Shown here one piece after another: positions 35,481 to 47,199 of a DNA stretch of 64,000 nucleotides. Source of the stretch: Capsicum annuum (lineage: Eukaryota; Streptophyta; Magnoliopsida; Solanales; Solanaceae); assembly GCF_002878395.1 (NCBI RefSeq), contig NC_061118.1, forward strand, positions 85,476,840-85,540,839. Reading direction: 5' to 3'. Each line of letters opens with the position of its first letter. Positions within the stretch are counted from its first letter, which is position 1. The notes beneath the pieces were generated by a model. It was given only the letters and a program-made list of their open reading frames with translations, was not told the DNA's origin and did not search any database. Made by a program: the position numbers and the translations under genes.

Positions 35481-35890
35481 TTATTCTTTCATTCAATGAC
35501 TTTATATTGTTCAGGTGAGCATAGTGATAGAAGTTTTGAGTGTACCCATTTTGTCCACAAATTCAAAAGCTTTATTCTCAAATTATCCATCATGATCACT
35601 ATAGATAGTGGATATAAAGTATCCTGCTTCTCTTTGAACTCTTCTACAAAATATTCCAAAATTAGTGGATATTTCATGCTTTTGAGAACAAAACATTACC
35701 CAAGTAAATCGAGAGAAATCATTGCAAATAATAAAAGAATATATTTTTCCAGCAATACTAGCGGTGTTGGTGGGTCCAAACAGATTCATGTGGAGAGTTT
35801 AAAGTGGCTTAGATGGTTAACAGTGTTCTTGACTTTGAATGATGTTCGAGTCTGCTTACCAAGTTGACAAGCATCACAAATATGATCCTT
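35480..35890 (-). pseudogene. Copia integrase core
   Basis: At the right edge 'ACQLGKQTRTSFK' is the end of the zinc-binding domain. Open frame 35583-35789 starts MNLFGPTNTASIAGKIYSF and runs to SDHDG, carrying 'DFSRFTWVMF'. The first catalytic Asp of the family (MDLFGP) is Asn here; the second (in SDH) remains. A frameshift leads to 35489-35677, with 'WTKWVHSKLLSLCSPEQYKVIE' in a poor frame. Adjacent 'LQEIARTMLLE' and 'LPNHIWAE' blocks are readable through stops. Dead integrase. Confidence 0.85.
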
Positions 35891-35899
35891 TTCAACCTT

Positions 35900-36340
35900 A
35901 AGTTTAGGCTGAACTTTAACCAAATCAAGTTTTCATAGCTTATCGATAGCATGCATACTTACATGTCCAAGCTTTCTATGCCACAACTAAGGATCACAGG
36001 TTTGAAAAATAGATAAGATAAAACAGGTAAATCAATATTATTTAAAACATAGGTATAATCAACCCAATCACCGATAAGGGTGATATTCTTTGTTGCATTA
36101 CTTATGGTGCATTTAACAGCACTGAATAATACATCAAATCTAGAATCGCAAAGCTGACTGGTGCTCAACAAGTTATGTTTGAGTTCATCCACTAGGTATA
36201 CTTTGATTAAATCAAAGAAGGGCTTAATTTTATAAAGCTAACTCTCAAAACTTTAGCATTATCTATGATAATAATAGATCCACCATCTATTTTGTTTATG
36301 AAACTAAAACTTCTTTTCTTTCCTGTCATGTTCTTGTAAC
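35900..36340 (-). pseudogene. Copia protease and GAG-pre-integrase region
   Basis: 36207-36587 ends with a protease-like block, 'WVTDNRCYKNMTGKKRSF' (family: D-S-G-C..HMTG; here D-N-R). The active-site Ser-Gly is therefore lost. Next, 35959-36192 starts MDELKHNLLSTSQLCD, the GAG-pre-integrase signature. Together they place this stretch between gag and integrase. Confidence 0.83.
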
Positions 36341-36589
36341 ACCTGTTGTCTGTTACCCATATTGCATACTTGTAGGTATTTCGATGTGCGTTCCTGCAAA
36401 ACAAAAAGATTAGTTTTTTTAGGTACCCAAGTGTTCTTGGGTCCGTGAAGGTTATAAATAGTTTTATTTGGTCACTAAATCCATATTCCACGAGACTATT
36501 GTCTATAGTTATATGATTTATGACCCTTTCTTCTACAACGATAGCAAGTGGGTTTATAATAAGAGAAATAAGATTTATCATATGCAAAT

Positions 36590-37091
36590 ATGTTAGAACC
36601 AGACTTGATTATAAAATCATTAAAGATGTGACATAGTGATTTTCTTTTTGAATTATTTAATCTGACAAAGTTGTAACTTGTGATTTTTTTATGTTGTTAA
36701 GTTGCATATTAAGTTTATCAAGTTCTTCTTGAAGTAAGTCAACTTCTATTTGGCTTGCTTCTAAGAGGATCTTCCAGATCTTTTTTTTCTTGGGCAATTT
36801 TGTATTTAAGTGAGTTTTCTAATTTCTCTTTTCTTGCTCAATATTTTTATATTTGTTAATGGCCTTTCGAAGTTCATCAGTTATCATATAAAGATTCGAT
36901 TGAAAGATGTTACAATAGTAATAATTGAAGGGCCTTACCTCACTTGATTCTCCTATGGCCATGAAACACATGTTTTCAATTTTTGTATTATCCTACATTT
37001 CATCTTTATCACTCTATGTACCAAAGTTTTGTTTTCTTTAATGATATCCTTCTTAATTTAGGACAATTTTGTCTAATATGACCAGGCTTAT
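36590..37091 (-). pseudogene. Copia gag C-terminal part, second half of the zinc knuckle
   Basis: Minus strand immediately after the Reina-like insertion gives the His and last Cys of a CCHC motif ('GHIRQNCPK', about 37055-37085). A charged, coiled-coil-like stretch with Lys, Glu and Asn follows and contains stops. The first two Cys lie at 42700-42725. Confidence 0.75.
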
Positions 37092-37690
37092 TGATAAGAA
37101 TAAAAAAAGGAAGAATGAGATAAAGAGAAGACAAAGAAAAAGGATATGTGGAATTATCGAGATTTTAATGAATTTACGAGCAGAAAAACACTTGATACCA
37201 TAACCTCTCAATTGAATCCAACCAAACAATAATAAATCTTACTCAATCAAAGACGAGACAACCAAATTGAATCCACAAAAAAAAGACTCAATAATTGATT
37301 ACGCGAAAGAAGTTAACACGAGCAATATCGAGAATCCACCCTAATCACTCAACTATAATTAAGAACTACTTGATTAATCTAATGCAAGACTTCACCTAGA
37401 AACTACAAGCTTAAAAGCTCTCAATTCATCATAAACATCGTAAACTAAGAAACAAAATAGATAAGGTAACTATTTCTCGTTATTTCCCATGCAAAAATAA
37501 CCAACAAAAATAGCCTCAAAGGGGCTACTATAGGAAATAACCCGCAAGGCCTCTTATTGATTGACCAATTAGCATCTTGATCACCTATGGCCTTGTGTCT
37601 GTATTTCTCCGTGACTTTCTTCGAGCCCTAAGCTATCATCCATATCTAGAATCCTTTCCTAATGTGTCCACCCTAATCATACACGTATCA
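37092..37690 (-). repeat. 3' LTR of the Reina-like element (599 bp)
   Basis: Plus-strand ends are TGATAAG and CGTATCA. It matches 42093-42697 throughout, for example 'gaagttaacacgagcaatatc' and 'cttcacctagaaactacaa'. Confidence 0.88.
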
Positions 37691-37703
37691 TCCTCCCCTT
37701 CTT
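37691..37703 (-). other. Polypurine tract of the Reina-like element
   Basis: Minus strand AAGAAGGGGAGGA directly before the LTR start TGATACG. This fixes the LTR boundary. Confidence 0.8.
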
Positions 37704-39120
37704 CAACAGAATCCATTCTCCAATCCAAACCTTGCAAAAATATGAAAAAGGCAAACAACATATATATTCTTATAGCATGAGGGTTAGCATAAGGGATATC
37801 AACCATACCAACTTGACAAAGAGGAACACATTTGAAATACAACCAACTATCCTTTGTATTAAAAAATATCCATTCATCATATTAGGTACAATGGAATTGG
37901 TCATAAGCAACATCATGAGGCAAGGAAACCACAAAGGACTTAATGACATCACAAATCCCAAAAAATGATATCACATATGATTTAGGAGCCATAAGACACA
38001 ATTGTTTCATCATATCACAATAATACCACACCAAAAATGGTGCAATCACCCATAAGGATTCATTTGTGTCAAAGAAGTAAAAGACCAATATATCTCTACC
38101 TCCATACAAAATAAATCTTATACCATCATGGGTATCTACATAGGAAAAGAGGTAGTAGAGAAAGGTGTTAAGCTCACTATTCTCATCTAGGGCATGCCTA
38201 AAGATAAGAATACCAATACATAAGAATAAATATTTTAAGTACACATACTACTAGAATGGTTAAGGGATATATTAGAAGTCAAATTACTCCATATGAAATG
38301 GTACTCCCAATGGGATAGGGTCCTTCCAATCATAGTACCAAGCATGCTTTCAAAAGTCCCTTTGAAAACTCAACTTGTCCAACCCTTTAAAGGTGACAAG
38401 GAGTCCTTAATATCCATGGATTCTTTAAAAACAAATAAACAATGTGGAATCCACTAGTTGTAGTCCACACAACTTAAGCACAAATGTGTAAAACAAGGAT
38501 GCAAATATCTAGGAAACTCCAAAAATAAGCAATGACACATTTGCCTTGGGATGCCTTGGGATTCACAAGCATGAGACCATTTTTGAGAAAAGGGTCATCA
38601 TATGCAAATAAGTAATAAAGAAAAGTACAAAGGACAATCAACTCATCCCATGGGCTTCCAATTATATATACATAATTTAAGGCTTGAATATTAACAATGA
38701 GGTACTTAAAGTTTGGAACACGAGGACAAAATAACGCATTTCAAGTAGACTTTATTATCTTTTGTCAAACAAACTCCTACAAGGAGTGGATCAATAATTG
38801 GAGAGATGTTTTTTAATATATTGAAGGAACTATAGTATGCACTTTCTATGTTCACAAATCTTAGCATGCTCCTAAGAATACATCCTAACACCTCAACTTG
38901 TCTAATAAAATAAGTGTGACAAGGAGTAGAATACATAAATTGGGCTTCACAGATACACCATGGATTCCTTCTGAAACAACAAGTATAGTTGGCATTACAA
39001 ACATGATACTCACGTAAATTAACCACAGACATAACCAACCATAAATATATTGGAACTACATCATTCTCACGGTAGGGTGTGAGGTCATATAATTTTAAAA
39101 ACATACCCACCATAGGAAAA
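37704..39120 (-). other. Unrecognised tract in the pol position
   Basis: Minus-strand open pieces 38706-39113 (135 codons, Cys- and aromatic-rich, e.g. 'NPWCICEAQFMYSTPCHTYF'), 37882-38244 (120 codons) and several shorter ones lie here in different frames. None shows RT, RNase H or integrase motifs (no YRQLN-like, F/Y-x-D-D or HHCC block). It might be a very decayed pol, non-coding filler of a non-autonomous element, or captured host DNA. I cannot say which. Plus-strand frames 37577-37780 and 37732-37968 are weaker. Confidence 0.45.
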
Positions 39121-39473
39121 TCTCATTATGACTCCAAGGATTGCTTGAAATAGGAGGGAATAGGTACATACCTTGGAAACAAGGGTTGGAGCTTATTTTC
39201 TTATCTAGTACACATGTTTCACAAGGATCATTCACCCATATCTTTGTAGGAGGTTCCTTGGTAGGTAACTCCCCTTCTTAAGTTAATTTTTTCTCTACCT
39301 TCTCACATTATTCTTGTCTCTTAAGTTCTTCAAAAAAACTCTCTTATTATTTTTTAGTCCTTACTCAGTTGATAGGGTGTTAATAGAACAAGAGTGTGCC
39401 ATCATCCTCTAAATACAAATGAGTATTTATTGGACTCTACTTGATATCAAACACCTCTATCGACTAGCCAAGT

Positions 39474-39785
39474 TCAACCAAATAATATATGACAAGATTG
39501 CATGAGCAAAATATATAACACCTCATCTCGATACTTGCCAATGTTAAAATATATGACCACGTGCTTGGCTACCTCTACTTCATCATTCTTAATGAGCCAT
39601 TGATTTTTGTATGGTTTGGGGTGTCTTTGTATATGAAGCTTTACTCTATCAAACATAGTACAACTTACCATATTAGTACTACTCTTACCATCAATGACCA
39701 AGGAATATACCTGATCCATCATCTTGAACCTTGCATGAAATAGGTTCATACTTTGATTAAGTTTCTCTTTCAAAAGACCCCTCAT
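39474..39785 (-). pseudogene. Aspartic protease of the Reina-like element
   Basis: 103 open codons. 'FHARFKMMDQVYSLVIDGKSSTNMVSCTMFDRV' holds the active-site region (D-G-K-S where the family has D-G-G/S-C/S-T-N). 'HPKPYKNQWL', 'VIYFNIGKYRDEVL' and 'CHILFG' follow. Downstream (39470 to about 39390) similarity continues through stops ('NKYSFVFRG', 'LVLLTP'), then ends. The plus-strand frame 39561-39743 is its shadow. Confidence 0.84.
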
Positions 39786-40900
39786 GATTCACTTTAGATC
39801 ATAAGAAGAGTTCAAACCCTTCTTCGATTGCTCATATACATTTGAGGTTACTTCATCATGCTTAACCTTAGGCTCACTACAACCATTCCCAACCTCATAC
39901 TCTATTATATTTTTAGCATAAGGTCTACCACAAAAGATCATATTTGACCTTCTTTATGGATATTCTCAAGCAATATGACCTTCACCTTGACATTTATAAC
40001 ATTTATAAAAGGAAAATAAGATTGAGGTATATTATGCTTACTTCTATAGGCTTGATCTTCCCCTTTTGTAGTTAGCTTGAATAGCTTGACTACCATCTTG
40101 GAATATTAGAAGACTCACCATGTTTTCACCCATACCTTGATCCAAAATATTTTGACGACTCTATCAATCTTCATACCTTCCTTCACTATCCCTATACCAA
40201 TCCCTACTATCTTATTTTCATTGTTATTTTATGCCTTGGTGCATACCAGTGCCTTCAGGTCCATTCCATCATTCATTTGGGTTAACCCCTTTACATATTT
40301 CATCATAAAGAGTGTTTTAAAAATAACATTCTTGGTAGAGTAATTATTGGTAGTGCTGTTAGGTTGGAACATAGGGTACATTCAAGGACACATATGATAT
40401 ATTTCATAGAGGTGTTTGGTTAACATAGCTTAGGTTTATTTGGAATGTAGTTTGAGGGTAGGTTTGGTTCCAATTTGGTTGAGGTAGTACAGGTTGCATT
40501 CTTGACTCGAGACACTTCTCTTTACTTCACTTTGACTTATTATAGTAAACCTTCTTTCACTCATAGTATCCACCCTTCTCACCTTTTCCTTTATACCACC
40601 GAACTTGTTATTTGTTTCAACTACCCTTTTATTCACATGGGTCACTCTTCTTGACACATTGGCTTATGTCCCCTTGTTATTTACCGAGCTTCTTCATCCA
40701 TGGTTATAAAGAGAGTGATTATAATTTGTACCTATAAAAACTCAACAGGTGATGTTAGTAATAAAAGCCTCATATCACTCGTATGTAGCCCTCAACTCAC
40801 TTCTACGGCTTCTTCCCAAGATTTCTTGTGAACTAGCTTTGCTTTATCAATTCAAGCTCACCTATCTTTGTGGTGGAGTGGATTCCTGCGGAACTTGAAA
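39786..40900 (-). pseudogene. Gag region of the Reina-like element with CCHC knuckle
   Basis: At 39960-40001 the minus strand reads C-Y-K-C-Q-G-E-G-H-I-A, a stop, E-Y-P, i.e. a CCHC knuckle with the last Cys changed to Tyr. Between it and the protease the sequence is Lys/Glu-rich. Upstream an open piece (40436-40657) and others appear, but the capsid domain cannot be defined with confidence. Confidence 0.6.
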
Positions 40901-42073
40901 TAAGGATGACTTGAATAAAGCTGAAAGGAAGTCAAGAAGTTATCTACAAATTAAGATGAGAAAGGTAAAAGAAAAACAACACGAAAGAAAATAGACTCAT
41001 AAAAAACAAAGTAACAAAAGTAGAAAAATTACTTGTGTTGCTTAATTTAATGAATCAAAGAAGTGATTTTAGGTTTTAAAACTAATTAACAAGTGATTAA
41101 ATATGTAAATTACTTCTTAATTAGTTAGAAATTGAATGATAAAACTTTTAAGAAAAGAATCACAAATTTTGGACTCGTAGAAAATTTTTGAGGCCTTGAA
41201 GAAGCTCATCACTTTAAAGGGTTTTGATTTGATGATTAAAAATAGTTTAAGAAGTTATTAAATATATTAGTTACTTGTTAAATATTTGAGTAATTGAAGG
41301 ATTAAAAAAGAATCATTAAATTCGGAGACTTAGAAAAAATTTTAGGTCCACAAAACTTAGGACCCCCCCAAAAAAACTAAGTGTTGAAAATATGCACAAT
41401 TTGGCCTCTGAAAGTGCCATGCACACACCATGTAGCTCTTGGGGAAGTTGTTACAGCTGTGGCACTGAGCTATCAGCCACGTTGGCTCTGCATGGTAGTC
41501 AACGATTGACTTTGACCACTAAATGATAACGTGGCATGTCCATGTGGGAATTAATTTCAATTTTTTAAAAAAATTTCCACAAGTGGAGCCACTAACACTT
41601 TGACCAACTTTGACTTGAGAATTTCGGATCAAATTGTACCTTTTTTATCTTTTTCTCCTAGAACAAGATGAATTTGCTCAAGAACACCAACAAAAACCCC
41701 AATCTTCACAACTTCATTTCTTCATTTCAACTCCAATTCAATGAAATTTTCACCTACGTATTCCTCTCAATGCCAAGAATAAACCCTACTAATATTTGGT
41801 CTTCTAAACTAAGCCAAAAAGAAACCCACTTTTCAATTTTCACAAATTTTCAAAGCTCAAAACCCTTCAATGGTATCTTCACATTTATACTCCCAAATCA
41901 AGTGAAATTTGAGATTTAGGCTCAAAATATACTATAAAGTCAAAATCTAATGTCAAAAATAACAAATAAAAATAAAGTAATTTCTAGATTTTTATGGGAT
42001 TTTTAGAAGTTTTTTTTTTGGATTTTTGAAGAGATCGAAATCCCAAGATTAAGATTTGTGAAAACAAACCTTA
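40901..42073 (-). other. Leader and gag 5' region of the Reina-like element
   Basis: AT-rich, no frame I can identify on the minus strand. The plus-strand frame 41668-41919 is Asn/Phe-rich and without family resemblance. Confidence 0.45.
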
Positions 42074-42089
42074 CCCTGCTCTGATACCA
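42074..42089 (-). other. Primer-binding site (initiator Met tRNA), exact
   Basis: Minus strand TGGTATCAGAGCAGGG, three bases after the LTR end. It matches the plant iMet PBS TGGTATCAGAGC... exactly over its core. Confidence 0.88.
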
Positions 42090-42092
42090 AAA

Positions 42093-42697
42093 TTATAAGA
42101 ATCAAAAAAGAAAAAAAAAAGAAAAAAGAAAAGATAAAGAAATAGGATATGTGGAATTATCTAGATTCTAACAGATTTACAAGCAACAAAGGACTTGATT
42201 CCACCTCTTGATTAAATCCAATCAAATAATAATAAATCCAAATCAATCAAAGATGAGACAACTAATTTGAATCTACAAAAAAAAAGACTCGATGATTGAT
42301 TAAGTGAAAGAAGTTAACACGAGCAATATCAGGAATCCACCCTAATCATTCAACTATAATTAACAACTAATTGATTAATCTAATGCTAGGCTTCACCTAG
42401 AAACTACAATCTTCAAAGCTCTTAATTCATAAAAAAAAATCATAAACTAAGGAAAAAAAAAAGGCTAAGGCAACTATTTATAGTTATTGCCTTTGCAAAA
42501 TAACATATTACAAAAATAGCCCAAAAGTGGCTACTTTAAGAAATAACCCACAAGTGCCCTTCTTTATTAACTAATTAGAATCTTTATCACCTACGACCTT
42601 GTGTCTTTATTGCTTTATGACTTTCTTTGGACTCCAATCTATCATCTATATATAGAAGCCCATCCTACTGTGCCCCGCATTAATCATGCTCATATTA
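42093..42697 (-). repeat. 5' LTR of the Reina-like element (605 bp)
   Basis: Pairs with 37092-37690. The terminal TG/CA dinucleotides have changed (plus-strand ends TTATAAG and CATATTA). Confidence 0.86.
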
Positions 42698-42790
42698 TTT
42701 ACCACAGTGATAGCACCTAACATTATTTCTAGAGTAGTCAGTGTTCTTGAAAGATTGTTGAGGTATCTGTTGTCTTTTTCTTAGGATGTG
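42698..42790 (-). pseudogene. Copia gag fragment, first half of the zinc knuckle
   Basis: The minus strand carries C-Y-H-C-G-K (about 42700-42720) and ~20 preceding gag codons. It is bounded by the Tekay-like insertion (42791) and the Reina-like insertion (42697). Confidence 0.75.
42786..42790. repeat. Target-site duplication ATGTG (left copy)
   Basis: ATGTG precedes the LTR at 42791 and recurs exactly at 52409-52413. Confidence 0.9.
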
Positions 42791-45300
42791 CATAAGACCC
42801 CACAAAATCTTAAGCTTAACTCAGTCCCTAAAAGCTTGTTAAGGGGTCCTAGACTTAGAAAATTTCAGCTAAGTATTCAAACTTAGTATTATTTTAGTCT
42901 TTATAAGTTGGCAACTCTATTTCATGGCTCTTATGACCTTAAAGTATCAATATTTAGGTTGATTCATGATTAGGAATGTCATTAGGTATTTTCAGACAAG
43001 TTTAGGATTTTTTGGACCTTGTTTAGACCATGTTCGAATTACCAAAATAGTGAGTCGACGTGATCTCGATGCGTCGCATCATCCATCATGTCGATAGATA
43101 ATTTTTTCCTCAGCTCAGTGCAATTTCCAATGAAATGATGTAGACTCAATGCGGCGCACCATCTATCGTGTCGATCCATTGATGCAATGCATTGGTCTGC
43201 ACATCGACAGTTCAGTTTTCAGTCATTAAAAATCTCATCCTTAGGGGTATTTGGATATTTTCTCACAACCTTCAATCCCCAAAAACATGAAATTTATCCC
43301 TCTATTTGCAACATACACTCATTATTTCACAAATTTCTCAAGAACAAAAACCCTAGATGATTGAATTTTAAATTCAAAGCTTAAGATTAAACTATTAATC
43401 TTAGAGAATTTAGCAACCAAGGTATGTGAAGTGATCATCCAAGGGTTCCTTTCACCCTTGGAGTCCAAGAAATTCTTTTAAAACTTTGAGTAAAGTGATT
43501 TCATGGTTTCCATGATTGGATTCAAGTGTATTCATGATTATAATATTGATTGGGTTTCCATGACTAAGTACAAAATCTATGTGCAAAACAATTATTATGT
43601 ATGTAGTATCATGTGGATTCATGTTGAAGTCTTGAAATTGTGAACTTGGTGTTGAAATTACGATGCTCATGTGTTGATTAGTACTATGTGCATATACAAT
43701 GATTTCCAAGGGGTTTGATAACTTGTTCATGCAAACGTAATAGTGAGATTATTCATGTTAGCATGTATACAAGTTCATGCAACTCAAGTATTTGATAAAA
43801 TGCCTCTATAGATGCATTATGAATCAAGTGTGTATTTTTATGCTAAGCAAGTTCATGTGATGCTTTATTTTTATGCTATCGAGTTCTAGGAGTATTAATA
43901 CACGACAATTTAGCTGTTTACCTAGATCCAGTGTCAGTTATGGAATAGTCTCAGTTATGTCACAATCAGTAGTACTCTCAGTCAGTTACAGGACTCAGGA
44001 AAACTCAGTAGACTCAGTATTAGTCTAGTCTAGTTCAGTATTCAGTTCAAACCTCAGTAAACTCAGTCAACTAACAGAATTCAGTAGTATTTTGTCAGTC
44101 AATGAAAACTCAGTATACTCAGTAACAGTTCAGTCGGGTCTAGTATGAAATAAAAAATTAGTTTAATGTCCATTCAGTTGGGAGTGGGATTCAGCACCGA
44201 GTGATCCCAGGGATAGAGACATTCCTGCCAGTAGAGGGTTTGACCCTTAGTAGCAGTCCCTGCATTATAGAACTACATAGCCAGTGTAGGTTGAGATATC
44301 TTCCCGCCAGATATTATGAGGGTTGATATATCTCATTCAAGTTTTCTTGCCAGCGAGGGTTGACGAAAGAGCTTTCTATCAGAGAAGGTTAACTTACATC
44401 TTGTCTTTACCTGTGGCACAGTACTGATACCCTTACAACTGGGGTTAGGGGTTGGACTCCAATCTATTTAGAAAAGGGTATGTCAGTTAGATGATTACCT
44501 CCCAAAGTCTCAGTTTTAGATTCAGTCTCAATATAGAACTCAGTTCAGTTCTACAGATTCAGGACTGTCAGACACAATCACTCAGCTCAGTATAGAACTC
44601 AGTATGGTCCCAGAGAATCAGGACTGTCAGATACAATTATTCAGTTATCAGTAGTACAGTATCAGTAAACTCAGATATAAGTTAATCAGTATCCAGTGTT
44701 GTCACGATCTCAGTTACAGTATATGTATTCATGCATGTACTCTCATTCAGTTTTATTCATGTCATTTAGCCAGTATTGTTCATGCATATGAACCCATGCA
44801 TTTCAGTCTACCTCACTTAGTATACCAGTACATTCAAAGTACTAACGCATACTTTTCTCTTGCGCTATAATGTCTTATATCATAGGTTCAGACGCACGAG
44901 CTCCCGAGCACCCTTAGTAGTTCAGATTTTCAGTATTCAGAGTTAGTGGTGAGTCCTCAAAGTTCGAGGACATGATTATTTTCTTCAGTATTTTAGTTTA
45001 GCAATACAGTTTCAGTAGTTGGAGTTAGTTGGGGGCTTGTCCCATCAACTCCATATTTCAGATAGTTTAAAGGCTTTTTAAACTAGGTTATTTTTAGACA
45101 GATGTTTCAATTTTGGTATTGATATACCGTCTTTAGTTTTATTTCAGTATTGAACCTTATGACAAGTTTTTGCCTAATTTCTGCATATTTACAGTATTAT
45201 TATTCAGTTATTATAGCAGGTACCAGTCGTGGGTTAGCTTGTGGTCCTTTGAGATTATGAGCACTGTGTAGCGTTTGGGGTTCAGACTCGAGGCATTACA
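42791..45300 (+). repeat. 5' LTR (2510 bp), with CAGT-rich tracts
   Basis: Starts CATAAGACCCC (TG altered to CA) and ends AGGCATTACA. It matches 49893-52408; over the first 95 aligned bases 8 differ, 6 of them transitions. 43920-44170 and 44500-44720 are dense in CTCAGT/CAGTT/TCAGT words. The minus-strand frame 43452-43730, repeated at 50627-50824, is an LTR shadow. Confidence 0.88.
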
Positions 45301-45304
45301 AATA

Positions 45305-45317
45305 TGGTATCAAAGCC
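45305..45317 (+). other. Primer-binding site (initiator Met tRNA)
   Basis: TGGTATCAAAGCC four bases after the LTR, one base from the plant core TGGTATCAGAGC. Confidence 0.85.
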
Positions 45318-45523
45318 TAAGGTTCAACAGAGTCCTAGGAAGTCTTAAATTCGTATCTTGTAGAATCTTGTGCATGCGTGTATAGCATGCCACACTTATG
45401 GATAGGAGGCTACGACGTGTTTTAGGAAAAGTTTCCCTTCTTTTAGTATTCAAGTCGTGTGAGTGAGCATGAGCTTAAGTTAAACTCTTAGTCTAATTCA
45501 TATATTCCTTATGCTTCCAAAAC

Positions 45524-46028
45524 ATGTCTTCTAAAGAAGCTAATGAGAGAAGTAATGAAAATCAGCCAGCCCCTCTGCTCGTTCAGGCAGATCCACTGAA
45601 TGAGCATGTCTCTCACTCTGAATTTATAGCTATTTTTATTGCCTTAGCTTATTTGGTAGTAGCCCAGAAAAATTAGTTGGCTACAATTCTATCTAGGATG
45701 ATGACTCAAGTTCCACAAAGTAAGGAGAAGAGCTATAGGAAAAGAGGGAGAAAGAATTAGAGGGCTAAAATGACAAGGCCAAAGAGTGGCCAAACAAATC
45801 CTCTCTGTCAGAAGTGTGGTAGAAACCATCAGGGTGTCAGTAGATCTGGTAGTGACGTATGTTTCAGCTATGGCAATCTAGGCCACAGAGTCAGATAGTA
45901 TCCTCGGGTGGGTTCGCAGAGTCAGTATAACCGTCCCTCAACTCAGTCCGATCGCCCGAATCAGCAGGGTGCCGTATCCAGTGCAACCAGTGAGCAACGC
46001 CTAAATATACTCTATGCTCGTAAGTCCT
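45524..46028 (+). pseudogene. Gag with capsid domain deleted
   Basis: ATG at 45524 starts MSSKEANERSNENQ. After about 60 codons similarity jumps past the capsid domain to a basic linker ('SYRKRGRKN') and the zinc-knuckle area. The knuckle at about 45858-45905 reads C-F-S-Y-G-N-L-G-H, so the second Cys is Tyr and the last Cys is also lost. Four in-frame stops (TAG at about 45674, 45758 and 45896, then TGA/TAG at the end) interrupt it. Confidence 0.78.
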
Positions 46029-46054
46029 GATAGGATTAGGAAAGTTCTCCTGAT

Positions 46055-46372
46055 GTGGTCACTGATACATTACAAGTATATCATTTTCATGTTTACTCTT
46101 TGCTAGATCCAAGATCTTCTTTGTCCTTTATTACTCCATATAAAGCCATTGATTTTGGAGTCAGGGGTAAATCCATCATAGCCAGGCAGGTATACAGGAA
46201 CTGCCCGATTATGGTATCTCAGAAAGTCACTTCAGCAGACTTAGTCAAATTAGAGATGACTGATTTTGATATCATTCTTGTCATGGATTTTCTTTATTCC
46301 TACTATGCCTCAGTCGACTGCAGAAGAAAAATTATGCAGTTCCAGTTTCTAAATAAGCCCGTCCTAGAGTAG
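46055..46372 (+). pseudogene. Aspartic protease remnant
   Basis: 105 open codons: 'LLDPRSSLSFITPYKAIDFG' holds the active site, with Arg where the family has Gly (DPGS). 'SIIARQVYRNCPIMV' and 'LVKLEMTDFDIILVMDFLYSY' follow (family: ..ILGMDWL). Order and spacing fit Tekay-type protease. The substitution of the active-site Gly predicts an inactive enzyme. Confidence 0.86.
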
Positions 46373-47130
46373 AGGGATCGTACTTCAGCACTTAAGGGTC
46401 AGCTTATTTCTTACCTTCAGGCGAGAAAAATAATATCTAAGGGATATGTCTACCATCTCATTCGAGTCCTGGACTCTAATTCAGAAACCCCTAATCTTGA
46501 ATCAGTGTCAGTAGTATGTGAATTCCCAAATATGTTTCCTGAAGATCTTCTCAGAATTCCTCCCAAAAGGAAAATTAATTTTGAAATTGATCTTCTCCTA
46601 GATACTCAGCCCATATCTATTCTGCCATACAAAATGGATTCAGCAGAACTCAGGGAGTTAAAAGAATAGTTGAAGGATCTCCTAGATAAGGGATTCATCA
46701 GGCCCAGTGTGTCCCCGTGAAGTGCACTAATTCTATTCTTGCATAAGAAGGACGATTCTCTCAGAATGCTTATTGACTACCGTCAGTTAAATAAAGTCAT
46801 GGTCAAGAACAAGTATCCACTTTCTAAAGTCAATAACTTGTTTGACCAAATTCAGGGTGCCAATTACTTTTATAAGATAGACCTCAGGTCAGGCTATCAT
46901 CATCTTAGTGTCAGGAAAAGTGGAATTCCGAAAGCAACCTTCATAACCCGATATGGTCACTTCGAGTTTCTAGTCATGTCCTTTGATCTTACTAATGCCC
47001 CAGCCGCTTTCATAGGCTTAATGAATCACGTGTTCAAACAGTACTTGGACATGCCAATAATATTCTTTATCGATGACATCCTTATCTATTTCCATAGTGA
47101 AAATAATCACGTAGATTCATCTCCAAATCG
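46373..47130 (+). pseudogene. Reverse transcriptase, N-terminal two thirds
   Basis: In one frame with two stops: 'VVCEFPNMFPEDL', 'IDLLLDTQPISILPYKM', 'LKDLLDKGFIRPSVSP' (46500-46720), then the open piece 46739-47197 with 'LRMLIDYRQLNKVMVKNKYPLSK', 'LRSGYHHLSV' and 'YGHFEFLVMSFDLTNAPAAF'. The catalytic box FFIDDILIY (about 47060-47090) keeps both Asp. After about 47110 the frame shifts and similarity fades. Confidence 0.9.
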
Positions 47131-47199
47131 GACTTCAAACTCTCAAAACCATCAGTTATCAAGATATCTATTCATGTCTTACATGTCAGCTCTATAATC

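Larger units (their letters stand above)
37092..42697 (-). mobile_element. Reina-like Ty3/gypsy element retaining gag-protease only
   Basis: 5606 bp with ~600-bp LTRs (37092-37690, 42093-42697), an exact iMet-type PBS (42074-42089), and a PPT at 37691-37703. It has a gag CCHC knuckle (39960-40001) and protease (39474-39785). No RT, RNase H or integrase block could be read. The place of pol is taken by about 1.4 kb I cannot identify. Flanking pentamers CTTAT and TTTAC are consistent with one decayed duplication. Size, LTR length and protease style suggest Reina chromoviruses. Confidence 0.8.

Noticed and set aside
35496..35867. 123-codon plus-strand frame
   Set aside because: Exactly antisense to the copia integrase core, which has clear family blocks on the minus strand.
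38706..39113. 135-codon minus-strand frame considered as a host gene exon
   Set aside because: No splice-site context or recognised domain could be shown and it lies between LTRs; kept as an unexplained tract, not as a gene.
42074..42089. Possible tRNA-Met gene fragment
   Set aside because: Only the 3'-end complement is present, directly beside an LTR; this is a PBS.
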